Source: Collinsella sp. AM34-10 (lineage in GTDB: Bacteria; Actinomycetota; Coriobacteriia; Coriobacteriales; Coriobacteriaceae). From it: a stretch of DNA of 64,000 bases. This document shows, piece after piece, positions 1-7,714 of this stretch. The position numbers and the translations under genes were made by a program. The stretch's first letter is position 1. Every line of letters begins with the position of its first letter. The DNA lies in contig NZ_QSIL01000006.1 of assembly GCF_003469185.1 (NCBI RefSeq), positions 107,053-171,052 of the forward strand. Reading direction: 5' to 3'. The notes under the pieces are model-generated. The model saw only the letters and a list, made by a program, of their open reading frames with translations, did no database searches and was not told where the DNA came from.

Positions 1-999
1 CACCCACTCAACCGCATCACTAAGCGTCATGGCCGCGGCCTGCGCTAGATTGATACCGCGCACCTGAGGCTGGCGCGCAGTCTCGGAGAGACGCGTGCCG
101 CCACAGTCACGGCATGGCCCCTCGCGCAAAAAGCGTGCAACGCGTTTGAGGCCCTTGTCGTCTTTGACCTTTGCGAGTGCGTTCTCGACGGTATAGACAG
201 CGTTGTAATAGGTGAAGTCGAGCGGCGTGGCCCCCTCGCCGTTTTTGGGAACGTAGAGAATGTGCTTCTTAACCGCCGGGCCGTGAAACACGATATCGCG
301 CTCTTGAGGCGTGAGCTGGTTAAACGGTACGTCGGTGCGTACGCCCATCTCGCCTGCCACCTGCTTCATCAGATCCCACATGAGCGTACCCCAGGGAAGC
401 ACCGCACCCTCGTTGATGGTCTTTGACTCATCGGGCACCAGGCTCGCCTCGTCCACCTCGCGCATGACACCGGTACCGCCGCAGGTAGGGCACGCACCGC
501 CACTATTGAAAGCCAGATCCTCGGCACTCGGCGCGTAGAACTCGCGGCCGCATGTCGGACACGTGAGCGACAGACCTGCGGCCACGTTAAGGCTCGGCTC
601 CACACGCGCCCCGCAATGCGGGCACACGTGATGGGCACAGCGGCTAAAGAGCAGGCGCAGGCTATTGTTGAGCTCGGTCATGGTGCCAAAGGTGGAACGC
701 ACGCCCGGCACGCTGGGGCGTTGATGCAATGCGAGCGCCGCCGGCACGTGCAGCACCTCGTCCACCTGGGCGTGCTCGGCTTGCGTCAGGCGACGTCGAG
801 TATAGGTGCTGAGCGCCTCCAGGTAACGGCGCGAACCCTCGGCGTAAAGAACGCCCAGTGCCAGCGAGCTCTTACCCGAACCCGACACGCCGGCAATACC
901 CACGAGCTTTCCCAGCGGGATATCGATATCGATGTCCTTGAGGTTGTGGACACGTGCACCACGCACCTCGATAGCACTTGGTTGTTGCGACACCGCCAT
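1..999 (-). CDS. UvrA-like excinuclease ABC ATPase, C-terminal part outside the window
   Basis: The gene reads leftwards from ATG at 999, behind an AAGGGGAG ribosome site, and stays open to base 1, so only the first 333 residues are visible. Walker A GVSGSGKSS lies at about 37-45. It is followed by the UvrA-type insertion with zinc knuckles CPHC (126-129) and CPTC (147-150) and more CxxC pairs. UvrA-family ABC ATPases bind DNA and recognise damage with UvrB; some paralogues act in drug tolerance. The missing second ATPase half prevents deciding between true UvrA and a paralogue. The family call is firm, the exact role is not. Confidence 0.85.
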   Translation of the reverse strand, partial: MAVSQQPSAIEVRGARVHNLKDIDIDIPLGKLVGIAGVSGSGKSSLALGVLYAEGSRRYLEALSTYTRRRLTQAEHAQVDEVLHVPAALALHQRPSVPGVRSTFGTMTELNNSLRLLFSRCAHHVCPHCGARVEPSLNVAAGLSLTCPTCGREFYAPSAEDLAFNSGGACPTCGGTGVMREVDEASLVPDESKTINEGAVLPWGTLMWDLMKQVAGEMGVRTDVPFNQLTPQERDIVFHGPAVKKHILYVPKNGEGATPLDFTYYNAVYTVENALAKVKDDKGLKRVARFLREGPCRDCGGTRLSETARQPQVRGINLAQAAAMTLSDAVEWV

Positions 1000-1023
1000 C
1001 GCTCCCCTTCCAGTTGATCGAAT

Positions 1024-1052
1024 ATGACAAGAGGGCTGTCCCTTTGTCACAT
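1024..1052. repeat. Stop-codon palindrome, copy A1
   Basis: The arms are ATGACAAGAGGG and CCCTTTGTCACAT. On the minus strand it begins exactly at the last base of the TAA stop of the GNAT gene to its right, so the stop is completed by the first A of the element. Four more copies lie at 1628, 2845, 30293 and 36085. Confidence 0.85.
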
Positions 1053-1606
1053 TACTCGTACCGTGCCTGCCTGCGCCAGTCTTCGCAGGTCAAATACGTA
1101 AAGCACTCGGTGCGTACATCGCCCATAAGCTCGCAGGGCACGTCGCGCTCAACGTGATGTGGCGCGAACCCACATTTTTGCTGGACGCGTAACGACTTGT
1201 TATTGCCCTCATAGTATCCACACCAAAGCGCCTTGCAGCCAAGCGTTTCGAACGCATAGCGCTGCATGGCTCGTACTGCTTCGGGAGCAAAGCCTCGGCC
1301 CCAAAATGGCTTGGCGATCCAATAGCCCACCTCGAACTCGAGTCCGCCTCTTTGGCTGTTCGACTCACAGCGAGGCGGCATGAGCCCGATGCTGCCCACG
1401 GGCTCGTCTGTCTCAGGCAGGCAAATGGCAAAGGTATGGGGCGCCGTAAAGACCGTCCGAATGATCTCTCTGCTTTCCTCAATGCTTCGATGGGGCGGCC
1501 AGCCCGCAGCCGGCCCCACATCCGGGTCGCTCGCATATGTAAACAGGCTCGCCGCATCCGTCTCGCGCCACGGACGAAGCGTCAAACGCTCAGTATGAAT
1601 CACCAT
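1052..1606 (-). CDS. GNAT family N-acetyltransferase (RimJ/RimL-like)
   Basis: A 184-residue protein starting MVIHTERLTLRPW, the usual beginning of RimJ/RimL-type acetyltransferases (ERLxLRP). The acetyl-CoA region is seen as YWIAKPFWGRGFAPEAVRAM (about 94-113), followed by the C-terminal half with NNKSLRVQQKCGF. These enzymes transfer acetyl from acetyl-CoA to protein N termini or small amines; the substrate here cannot be told. The ribosome site is weak (AGAGAC). The gene sits between two copies of the ATGTGACAAAGGG palindrome (1024 and 1628), and its stop codon overlaps the first. Confidence 0.85.
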   Translation of the reverse strand: MVIHTERLTLRPWRETDAASLFTYASDPDVGPAAGWPPHRSIEESREIIRTVFTAPHTFAICLPETDEPVGSIGLMPPRCESNSQRGGLEFEVGYWIAKPFWGRGFAPEAVRAMQRYAFETLGCKALWCGYYEGNNKSLRVQQKCGFAPHHVERDVPCELMGDVRTECFTYLTCEDWRRQARYE

Positions 1607-1627
1607 AATTTAGTCTCTCAAATATCG

Positions 1628-1658
1628 ATGTGATAAAGGGGCCGTCCCTTTGTCGCAT
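1628..1658. repeat. Stop-codon palindrome, copy A2
   Basis: Arms ATGTGATAAAGGG and CCCTTTGTCGCAT surround a short GC loop. On the minus strand its first A is the last base of the TGA stop of the ATPase gene ending at 1658. It lies between the ATPase and the GNAT gene, so each of these genes is bounded by copies of the same element. Confidence 0.85.
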
Positions 1659-2776
1659 CACTCATGCCATAAAACTCGATCGCGAATGTACTCGCCCAGC
1701 ATGGGCACGGTAAACCGGACGAGACCGTATCCGGCAGCCTCGATGACGCGTTCGCGAATCAGGCTTGCGCGATATTTGCTCGCCCAACTCTGAGTACGGT
1801 CGCAGCGCTCAATGATATCCGCCATACGCGTCGGTTTACCCTCGTCAGCAGCCATGGCCTCGATAAAGAGGCGTTGCGGACTGCGCAATCCATAATACAG
1901 GGGCGCGTCGACCGCTTCGTAGAACTCGGAGGCGGCATCCGCATGGCCATCCTCGACATCGCGCCTTTCGATGACCTGCGAGCCACGCCGGACAGCAGAC
2001 CGCCACATGTAATAGCCCACCAGCTGAACCATATAGGGATGCCCCATGCTTTTGCGCGCCGCAAGGTCCGCCGTCTCCGCGTCAACGTAAAGACCAGCGT
2101 CTTTGACCGTCTGGATATACGAATCGCGCACCTTGGGCAAAGATATCGCCCCCAGCGTACGCTGCTGGGCACGCCGCAAAAACGTCACGCTCGGCTCTTC
2201 GAGCAGATCGTCAACCATACTGGGTAAGCCGGCAAAAACAAGCGCAAGGCCGCGCTGGTCGCTATCGGACAAGCCCGTGGCATCCTGGTCTCCGAGCACC
2301 TGTTGATAGAGAACGGCAAGAGCCGCCAGCTCCTCGATAGACGCAGATTGAGCCTCGTCAATCGCAAACAGTATGCCCTTGCCTGGACCGAGCTTCTTGA
2401 GGCGCTCGTTGACCAGCCCTCGCAACGTCTCGCCCTTTGCTCGCGCCGCCTCGACTGACATCCGCCCAAATGACGGACCGAACTCCATTGACGTTACAAC
2501 GGGTTTATTCGAGCGAAGCGCGTCGGCCAAGCGGTCGCATAAGCCAAGCGAAGCGGAATCGGAGACAACCGCCCATCCGCGCTCACTGGCCAGACGTTGC
2601 AGCTCCCGCAGGAGAACTGTCTTGCCGCAGCCGCGGTTTCCCGTAATGAGCATGAGCCTACCCGGCGCTCCGGCGCCGTTATCGAGCCCTTCCTCGAAAT
2701 CTTCGATGACCGACTCGCGACCGATGAGTATCGGAGGCCGCTTGCCTGCCGTTGGCTTAAAGGGATTTGGATTCAT
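1658..2776 (-). CDS. Orc1/Cdc6-like AAA ATPase with C-terminal winged helix (paralogue 1)
   Basis: A 372-residue protein with a strong GGAGG site before its ATG. N-terminal FKPTAGKRPPILIGRE resembles the archaeal-type ATPase entry motif. Walker A GNRGCGKT is at 46-53, Walker B ILFAIDEA at about 136-143, and an arginine-rich sensor stretch (FLRRAQQR) follows. The last 75 residues look like a winged helix (helix-turn around RMADIIERCDRTQSWASKYR). This order, AAA+ then winged helix, is that of archaeal Orc1/Cdc6 and related bacterial ATPases of unknown role. A paralogue lies at 58816 and a dead fragment at 44115. Three 10-bp direct repeats sit upstream at 2811-2840, suggesting self-binding; that is inference. 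Confidence 0.75.
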   Translation of the reverse strand: MNPNPFKPTAGKRPPILIGRESVIEDFEEGLDNGAGAPGRLMLITGNRGCGKTVLLRELQRLASERGWAVVSDSASLGLCDRLADALRSNKPVVTSMEFGPSFGRMSVEAARAKGETLRGLVNERLKKLGPGKGILFAIDEAQSASIEELAALAVLYQQVLGDQDATGLSDSDQRGLALVFAGLPSMVDDLLEEPSVTFLRRAQQRTLGAISLPKVRDSYIQTVKDAGLYVDAETADLAARKSMGHPYMVQLVGYYMWRSAVRRGSQVIERRDVEDGHADAASEFYEAVDAPLYYGLRSPQRLFIEAMAADEGKPTRMADIIERCDRTQSWASKYRASLIRERVIEAAGYGLVRFTVPMLGEYIRDRVLWHE

Positions 2777-2810
2777 GTCGGCCTCCTCGGATTGGCAAAC
2801 CCTGGTAATA

Positions 2811-2840
2811 GTTATACCAACTTATACCGAGTTATACCAA
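2811..2840. repeat. Three 10-bp iterons upstream of Orc1-like ATPase 1
   Basis: The plus strand reads GTTATACCAA, CTTATACCGA and GTTATACCAA back to back, exactly one helical turn apart; a degenerate TGGTAATA lies just left. On the ATPase strand the unit is TTGGTATAAC. They lie 35 bp upstream of the ATPase ATG, where operator or promoter elements are expected. The TATAAC part could also serve as a -10 box. Confidence 0.7.
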
Positions 2841-2844
2841 TAGC

Positions 2845-2876
2845 ATGGAACAAAAGGAACTGCCCCTTTGTCACAT
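2845..2876. repeat. Stop-codon palindrome, copy A3
   Basis: An imperfect copy with arms ATGGAACAAAAGG and CCTTTGTCACAT. On the minus strand its first six bases, ATGTGA, encode the final Met and the TGA stop of the TetM-like gene. It also closes off the iteron-ATPase segment on the side opposite to copy A2. Confidence 0.75.
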
Positions 2877-4874
2877 GTGGCCGAAAAACTCCGCGTCTGC
2901 TGCACGCCAGGGGCGGAAGGTGGCGGGATCGACCTTTACGTGTGCCGCGGCGGGTACGTCGTACCATTTGACCGTGTAACCGGCGCCGTGAGAGCAAAAG
3001 ACCGAGTCGGGCGTGTTGGGCAGATCGGCCTCGGGCTCATAGGCGGCAGTCTCGATGACGCGCTCGGCATCATGGCAAGCCGCATAGCCGGCGAACTCCA
3101 GGTACAGATGCCCGCGACCGCTCGTGTAGGCGGCCACCTCCAGCGCGTAATCCTGCACCTCGGATGCTGGCACGCGACCCACAAGCTTTGTCCGGTCTCC
3201 CGCCATCGTCGGCGGCTCGTACTCGGCACCCATGCGTGTGGCATCCGAGAGCGCCCGGCCCACGCACTCCCCCGGTACCTCGAGCTCAAAGCGATACCAC
3301 GGCTCCAGCAGTACCGCCGCGCCGGCCTCACGCGCCTGCATGAGTCCCTGGCGAATCGCACGGTACGTGGCCTGGCGAAAATCACCGCCCTCGGTGTGCT
3401 TGGCATGCGCGCGGCCGCCCGTGAGCGTAATGCGCACATCGGTGATGGGCGAGCCAGTCAGCACACCCAGGTGGTCGCGCTCCATGGCGTTGGTGAGTGC
3501 CAAACGCTGCCAGTTAAGATCGAGCTCGTCGGTCGAGGTCACGGTGCCAAACTGCACGCCCGAACCCGCTGGCAACGGCTCCAGGCGCAAATGCACCTCG
3601 GCATAGTGGCGCAGCGGCTCAAAGTGGCCCACGCCCTCGACCGGCTGCGAAATAGCCTCCTTATAGAGAATGCCGCCAGACTCAAACGCAACCGAAAGGC
3701 CAAAACGATCGGCCAACACCCGCTGCACGACCTCGAGTTGCACAGCGCCCATCAACTGCAAATGAATCTGCTCTAGATGCGTATTCCAGCTTACGCCGAG
3801 CATAGGATCTTCATCCGCCAACTCAGTCAATGCTTTGAACACCGTGTGGACGTCGTGTTCGCCCGGAAGCACCGTATAGGTGAGAACTGGCGCAATGACG
3901 GGCGCATCGCACGCGGGTTCCGCGCCCAAGGCGTCCCCTGGGCGAACGTGCGCAAGACCCGTCACGGCACAAATACCGCCAGCGGCAACTTCTTGGGCAA
4001 GCTCATACTTCTCGCCGTTATAGATGCGGACCTGATCGACCTTCTGCTCCCATGCCTCGGCGCCGGAACGTCCGTCAATCATCTGTTTGGCATGCAGCGT
4101 GCCGCCGGTCACTTTAACCCAAGCCAAGCGCTCGCCACGATCCCCGCGGCTGACGCGATAGACGCGCGCGGCAAACTCCGGGAGCCACGCCTGTTCGCGC
4201 ATCAGCGCGCATATGCCATCCAGCAGCTCGTCCACGCCTTGGTCCTTGAGAGCCGAGCCGGCAAAGCAGGGAAATAGCTTGCGCTCGGCAACCATGCACG
4301 ACAGCGTTGCAACAGAAAGCTCGCCCGCCTCAAGAAACTCCTCGAGCGCCGCCTCGTCCAACGCAGCAGCGTCCTCCTGAACGGCGCCGCCCGCCAGCAG
4401 TTCGCTGGCATCCAGGCAGCCCTCGGAAAGACGTTGCCCAAGTTGTGCCAGCAAAACCTCGCGGCCGGGATTCTCCAAATCGATTTTGTTGATATAGATG
4501 AACGTCGGAATGTCATAGCGCGCAAGCAGGCGCCACAGGGTTTCGGTGTGCCCTTGTACGCCGTCGTTGGCGCCCACAACCAAAATCGCGTAGTCGAGTG
4601 CGCGCAATGTGCGCTCCGCCTCGGCAGAAAAATCGACATGCCCCGGCGCATCAACGAGCATGACGTGGGTATCGCCATAGTCGAGCACGGCCTGCGACGA
4701 GAAGATCGTAATGCCGCGCTCGCGCTCGATCGTGTTAGTGTCCAGATGCGAATCGCCATCGTCCACGCGGCCGCGCTTGCGAATGCGACCCGCGTTGAAC
4801 AACATGGCCTCGGCCAGCGTGGTCTTGCCGGCATCGACATGCGCCAAGATTCCAACGACCGCTTGCTTCGACAT
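2871..4874 (-). CDS. TetM-like translation factor GTPase (ribosomal-protection family)
   Basis: The start is placed at ATG 4874 (MSKQAVVGILAHVDAGKTT) because AGAGGAGAG precedes it and TetM-like proteins begin just before this P-loop; the reading frame runs further upstream. Product 667 residues, close to TetM (about 640). G motifs are AHVDAGKTT, RGITI, DAPGHVD and NKIDLE. EF-G-like domains IV-V follow (GAEYEPPT, then SGRGHLYLEFAGY). The family binds ribosomes; characterised members release tetracycline, while chromosomal relatives in anaerobes are often of unproven resistance. The last Met and stop lie inside palindrome A3. Confidence 0.85.
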   Translation of the reverse strand: MSKQAVVGILAHVDAGKTTLAEAMLFNAGRIRKRGRVDDGDSHLDTNTIERERGITIFSSQAVLDYGDTHVMLVDAPGHVDFSAEAERTLRALDYAILVVGANDGVQGHTETLWRLLARYDIPTFIYINKIDLENPGREVLLAQLGQRLSEGCLDASELLAGGAVQEDAAALDEAALEEFLEAGELSVATLSCMVAERKLFPCFAGSALKDQGVDELLDGICALMREQAWLPEFAARVYRVSRGDRGERLAWVKVTGGTLHAKQMIDGRSGAEAWEQKVDQVRIYNGEKYELAQEVAAGGICAVTGLAHVRPGDALGAEPACDAPVIAPVLTYTVLPGEHDVHTVFKALTELADEDPMLGVSWNTHLEQIHLQLMGAVQLEVVQRVLADRFGLSVAFESGGILYKEAISQPVEGVGHFEPLRHYAEVHLRLEPLPAGSGVQFGTVTSTDELDLNWQRLALTNAMERDHLGVLTGSPITDVRITLTGGRAHAKHTEGGDFRQATYRAIRQGLMQAREAGAAVLLEPWYRFELEVPGECVGRALSDATRMGAEYEPPTMAGDRTKLVGRVPASEVQDYALEVAAYTSGRGHLYLEFAGYAACHDAERVIETAAYEPEADLPNTPDSVFCSHGAGYTVKWYDVPAAAHVKVDPATFRPWRAADAEFFGHM

Positions 4875-5062
4875 GGCTCTCCTCTTATTGCAAGCCCATC
4901 GCACGCGGCAACGGGCGCTCTCGTTCCACACTGGATGATACAATTTACGGGCCGGCGGGCGAAGCGGGCCCTATCCCCCGACCGAGCTCATCGCCCCGCG
5001 TTGCCGCGCGGCGATTTTCGTAGGTTCGCGCCTTGCGAAAGCCGGCTTTCAAAACAGTGCAT

Positions 5063-5100
5063 CGAACGAAAATGGCCCCACCCGGGGCCATTTTCGTTCG
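5063..5100. terminator. Terminator below the GNAT gene at 5129
   Basis: A perfect 17-bp stem (CGAACGAAAATGGCCCC with its inverse) closes on a 4-nt loop, ACCC. The stem ends in A/T runs on both sides, so it could stop transcription in either direction. It lies 28 bp past the stop of the minus-strand acetyltransferase. Confidence 0.85.
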
Positions 5101-5128
5101 TGCGAATTGTTGATACACGCCCTCGCTC

Positions 5129-5620
5129 TTACGCCTCGCGCAGCCAGTCAAACGCAACACGCGGCGTGCCGTCCGACACGTACACGACGCCGGCACGCTC
5201 AAACCCCGCCTTGAGGCTCGCCCCCTGCATGGGCAGGTTGTCCTGATGCGTGTCGATACGCAGGTGATCGGCACGCTCTTTGGCAAAGGCAAACATCGCG
5301 GCCGTGATACCGTGCGCGGTGCCGTCGGACGCCACGCGGTGCAGCACGGCGTATGGAGTGTCGCTGCGCCATTGCCCGTCCTCAATTACGTCATAGCACT
5401 CATCCGGACCAGGCAAAAAGGCAAACGTCGCCACCACGCGACCGTCGACTTCGCACACATAGCTGCCACCAGCGGCAATATCGGCAGCCAGCTGCTCGGC
5501 AGAAGGCGTGCCCTCGGGCCACTGCGTGGCGTTGCCATGCGCGCGCATAAAGGCGCGGGCCGCGTCATAGATAGCCATGACAGCGGGAATGTCGGTATCG
5601 AGGGTTTTTCTGATCATCAC
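5129..5620 (-). CDS. GNAT family N-acetyltransferase
   Basis: A 163-residue protein with the GNAT fold. It starts MMIRKTLDTDIPAVMAIY, has the central strand SYVCEVDGRVVATFAF, and the acetyl-CoA region AVLHRVASDGTAHGITAAMF (about 90-109). It ends with the LRIDTHQDNLPMQ and GFERAGVVY segment typical of this subfamily, which is widespread in gut anaerobes. The substrate is unknown. It is divergent from the small zinc-binding protein at 5695, and a clean TTGGTATCA dyad lies between them. Confidence 0.85.
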   Translation of the reverse strand: MMIRKTLDTDIPAVMAIYDAARAFMRAHGNATQWPEGTPSAEQLAADIAAGGSYVCEVDGRVVATFAFLPGPDECYDVIEDGQWRSDTPYAVLHRVASDGTAHGITAAMFAFAKERADHLRIDTHQDNLPMQGASLKAGFERAGVVYVSDGTPRVAFDWLREA

Positions 5621-5638
5621 GCGGCGACCTCACGTTTA

Positions 5639-5670
5639 TTGGTATCACTTTGATTGAGCAATGATACCAA
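5639..5670. promoter_or_regulatory. Operator-like dyad in the divergent gap
   Basis: TTGGTATCA (5639-5647) and its perfect inverse TGATACCAA (5662-5670) are separated by 14 bp, midway between two divergent starts. The spacing suits a dimeric regulator on one face of DNA. The first six bases match the TTGGTA start of the 10-bp iterons of the ATPase at 1658; whether that is meaningful is open. Confidence 0.55.
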
Positions 5671-5694
5671 CGTTTGGAGAAGGGCGCGAAGCAG

Positions 5695-5991
5695 ATGGGA
5701 AGCAAAAAGCGAGCCGCCTGGTCAAAGGCCAAAAGCGAGTTTTTGAGCGCTGCTACCGGCGGCGATATGAGCGACCTGTTTGCACGCGAGGACGAGCGCC
5801 GCGACGCCCTGGACGCCGAGCGCGATGAAGCCTGGCGCTACAAATCGTGCGAGCGCAAAAACCGTTACGACACGCGCGCCGAGGCCGAGGCAGTTATGGC
5901 CGACTGCGAAAACCGCGGACGCCGCGGGCTGGCCTGCTACAAATGCGAATACTGCGGCGGCTGGCACTTGACGTCGCACCCTTGGAAATAG
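5695..5991 (+). CDS. Small protein with C-terminal zinc-ribbon-like motif
   Basis: The start is taken at ATG 5695, eleven bases after AGAAGG; a TTG at 5674 has no ribosome site. Product 98 residues. The N-terminal half is charged and helical (FAREDERRDALDAERDEAWRYKS). The C-terminal part, CYKCEYCGGWHLTSH, has CxxC-x2-C-x2-WH, a compact metal site found in small predicted nucleic-acid-binding proteins. There is no signal peptide or membrane segment. Function unknown. Confidence 0.7.
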   Translation: MGSKKRAAWSKAKSEFLSAATGGDMSDLFAREDERRDALDAERDEAWRYKSCERKNRYDTRAEAEAVMADCENRGRRGLACYKCEYCGGWHLTSHPWK

Positions 5992-6039
5992 GCGCCGCAT
6001 CGGCACGGCATTGACGGAGCGCCAGCCATCGCACGCAAG

Positions 6040-6744
6040 CTACGGGCGCGGCGGCACCAACACATCGTAGCGAACGGCCTTGCCCGCAAGTTGATAGCTC
6101 GGCTTAACGCCGGCAAGCAGCGGCCCCTTCACCGGCCGCTTGATAACGACCTTGCGCGGGCGCGCCGCAAGCGCAGCTTCGACCAGCGTCTCCTCATCGG
6201 CGCACGGCTGCTCCAGATGGTGCAAGAGTTGGAACTTCTTTTTCACCGCCGCGCTCTTGGTGCGTTCGGGAAACATGGGATCCAGATATACCACGTCGGG
6301 GGCGGCAAGCTCGCCCCGCCCGATCAGCTCAGCCGTATGGCGAAGGCCGGCAATGCTGTCCTCGCCCGCATGTAAGCGCATGCGCGACACGGCAGCCGCA
6401 AGCGCCGGATCATCTGCCGCGCGATCCAGAGCATCCTTGAGCAGCGCCGCGATCACGCAATCCTGCTCATACAGATCGACGGTAAAGCCCGCGGCCGCCA
6501 ACAGCAGCGAATCCTCGCCAAAGCCTGCCGTGGCATCAATCGCCCATGGGCACTCGATGCCTTTTGCGCGCGCAGCCTTTACCAACAGCTCTTGCTGCAG
6601 ACGGCCCTGCTTGAGCCGCGGAAGCATGCGGTCAAAATCGGCACGCAGCTCCATCGTGCCGTCGGTGAGCGTGAGGCCCTCGGACTTCCCGATCAGCTCA
6701 AGCCCCGCGGCCCGAGCAACAGAAAAGGGATCGACGACGCCCAT
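6040..6744 (-). CDS. rsmJ: 16S rRNA m2G1516 methyltransferase RsmJ-type
   Basis: The start is set at ATG 6744, five bases after AAGGAG; a GTG two codons upstream is too close to that site. Product 234 residues. The SAM-binding motif DATAGFGEDSLLLAAAGF (about 70-87) and the catalytic-loop sequence VVYLDPMFPERTKSA are diagnostic of RsmJ. The C-terminal KVVIKRP is also typical. The enzyme methylates G1516 of 16S rRNA in the small subunit. Confidence 0.85.
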   Translation of the reverse strand: MGVVDPFSVARAAGLELIGKSEGLTLTDGTMELRADFDRMLPRLKQGRLQQELLVKAARAKGIECPWAIDATAGFGEDSLLLAAAGFTVDLYEQDCVIAALLKDALDRAADDPALAAAVSRMRLHAGEDSIAGLRHTAELIGRGELAAPDVVYLDPMFPERTKSAAVKKKFQLLHHLEQPCADEETLVEAALAARPRKVVIKRPVKGPLLAGVKPSYQLAGKAVRYDVLVPPRP

Positions 6745-6807
6745 GGGCACTCCTTAGCAAGCAAAACGAATACGCGAGTGCCGTTTATGCCAGCACCCAA
6801 CCGTCCG

Positions 6808-6948
6808 CTATTGTCCCACATGCGACATGGCCCACAGCATCGCAATGCAAAGCACCGCCATCAATCCCGTGCACACGGCAGCGATCACAGAATCACCCAT
6901 GTGCCTTCCCAACGACTGCGGCTCACGCACTTGCCCTGCTCCGTACAT
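6808..6948 (-). CDS. Single-pass membrane micro-protein
   Basis: Two adjacent ATG codons (6951, 6948) follow a very good AAGGAGG site; the second has the better spacing. Product 46 residues: a polar start (MYGAGQVREPQSLGRHMGDS) and one hydrophobic helix (VIAAVCTGLMAVLCIAMLWAM) near the C terminus. It lies divergent from the membrane protein at 7185. No family recognised. Confidence 0.55.
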   Translation of the reverse strand: MYGAGQVREPQSLGRHMGDSVIAAVCTGLMAVLCIAMLWAMSHVGQ

Positions 6949-7145
6949 CATGACTCCTCCTTGAGACCAGCTCCTTGTTACGGCCTCATCATCGCAGCGC
7001 CGCACATGGGCTGCCATCGATTTGGCTTACGTCCAGCTTTCCTTTTTGAAAGGTTGGGGTGGGCTGCGCGGGGTCAAAGCGCTTTCAGGCGCATGCATCG
7101 CCGCGTTGAACTACAATGTGCTTCACCATATGTGCAGCACATGGG

Positions 7146-7164
7146 GTACGTCAGATTGACGTAC
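7146..7164. promoter_or_regulatory. Palindrome in the leader of the gene at 7185
   Basis: GTACGTCA, three bases, then TGACGTAC, ending 20 bp before the start codon. It could be an operator or a hairpin in the leader. The same GTACGTCA arms recur in the terminator hairpin at 34148. Confidence 0.5.
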
Positions 7165-7184
7165 TCGTATCGAAAGGACCAGCC

Positions 7185-7586
7185 ATGAGTTCCGCTCGCA
7201 AGACTCTCAAAATCCTTGCCCTCGTCTACTTTGTTTTGGGCATCGCCAGCCTCGTCATCGCCGGCGTCGGCATCGCGACCGGCAACCTCGATTCCACGTA
7301 CGGGTCGAACGCCATGCTCGCCGCGGTCGTGCTGGTCGCCAAGGGCCTCATCGATCTCGCCGCGGGCGTTGCGGGCATCAAGGGCGCCAACAAGCCTTCG
7401 CAGGTGGATGGTGCGTTTAAGCTCGGCATCGTTGCCGCAATCGCCACGATTGCGCAGGCCGCGCTCACGCTTCCCGCGCTCGGCGGCAGCTCCGTCAATA
7501 TCGTCGCCTTTGTCATCGTGGTCTACGACCTGTTCTTTGTTCAGCAGGCACACGCCGTTAAGGCCGAGAACAAGGACCGCCTGTAA
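7185..7586 (+). CDS. Four-helix membrane protein
   Basis: The start at ATG 7185 follows GAAAGGA; the frame is open upstream but has no ribosome site there. Product 133 residues with four predicted helices: LKILALVYFVLGIASLVIAG, AMLAAVVLVAKGLIDLAAGV, LGIVAAIATIAQAALTLPAL and VNIVAFVIVVYDLFFVQQA. A short charged tail (KAENKDRL) follows. The pattern resembles small DoxX/DUF-type integral membrane proteins common in Coriobacteriia. No function known. Confidence 0.7.
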   Translation: MSSARKTLKILALVYFVLGIASLVIAGVGIATGNLDSTYGSNAMLAAVVLVAKGLIDLAAGVAGIKGANKPSQVDGAFKLGIVAAIATIAQAALTLPALGGSSVNIVAFVIVVYDLFFVQQAHAVKAENKDRL

Positions 7587-7624
7587 GCGCTCGCTTCTCA
7601 TAACCTCTGCAGCCAAGCAACTAA

Positions 7625-7660
7625 AAAGGGCCGATCGCGCATCTCCGCGGTCGGCCCTTT
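7625..7660. terminator. Terminator of the 7185 gene
   Basis: AAAGGGCCGA pairs with TCGGCCCTTT around a GC-containing loop, 38 bp past the stop. A flanking A run before the stem and T run at its end make it usable both ways. Confidence 0.85.
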
Positions 7661-7676
7661 ACGTTTGCCCAGACAA

Positions 7677-7713
7677 AACCTACCAAAACAAACCTGTCCC
7701 TTTTTGGCAGGTT
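7677..7713. repeat. Palindromic element, family C, at the rlmA stop codon
   Basis: The arms are AACCTACCAAAA and TTTTGGCAGGTT, with CTGTCCC in the middle. On the minus strand it begins one base after the TAA stop of the methyltransferase gene. It shares the GGGACAG core with the ATGTGACAAAGGG elements, so it may be a sister family. Confidence 0.65.
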
Positions 7714-7714
7714 G

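Noticed and set aside
1024-1052. Palindromes A1-A5 as ordinary Rho-independent terminators
   Set aside because: No T tract follows on the gene strand, and they overlap the stop codon itself. They may still stop transcription, but terminator is not their best description.
4434-5246. 270-residue plus-strand frame opposite the TetM-like gene and beyond
   Set aside because: It crosses the terminator at 5063-5100 and overlaps two minus-strand genes; no family resemblance.
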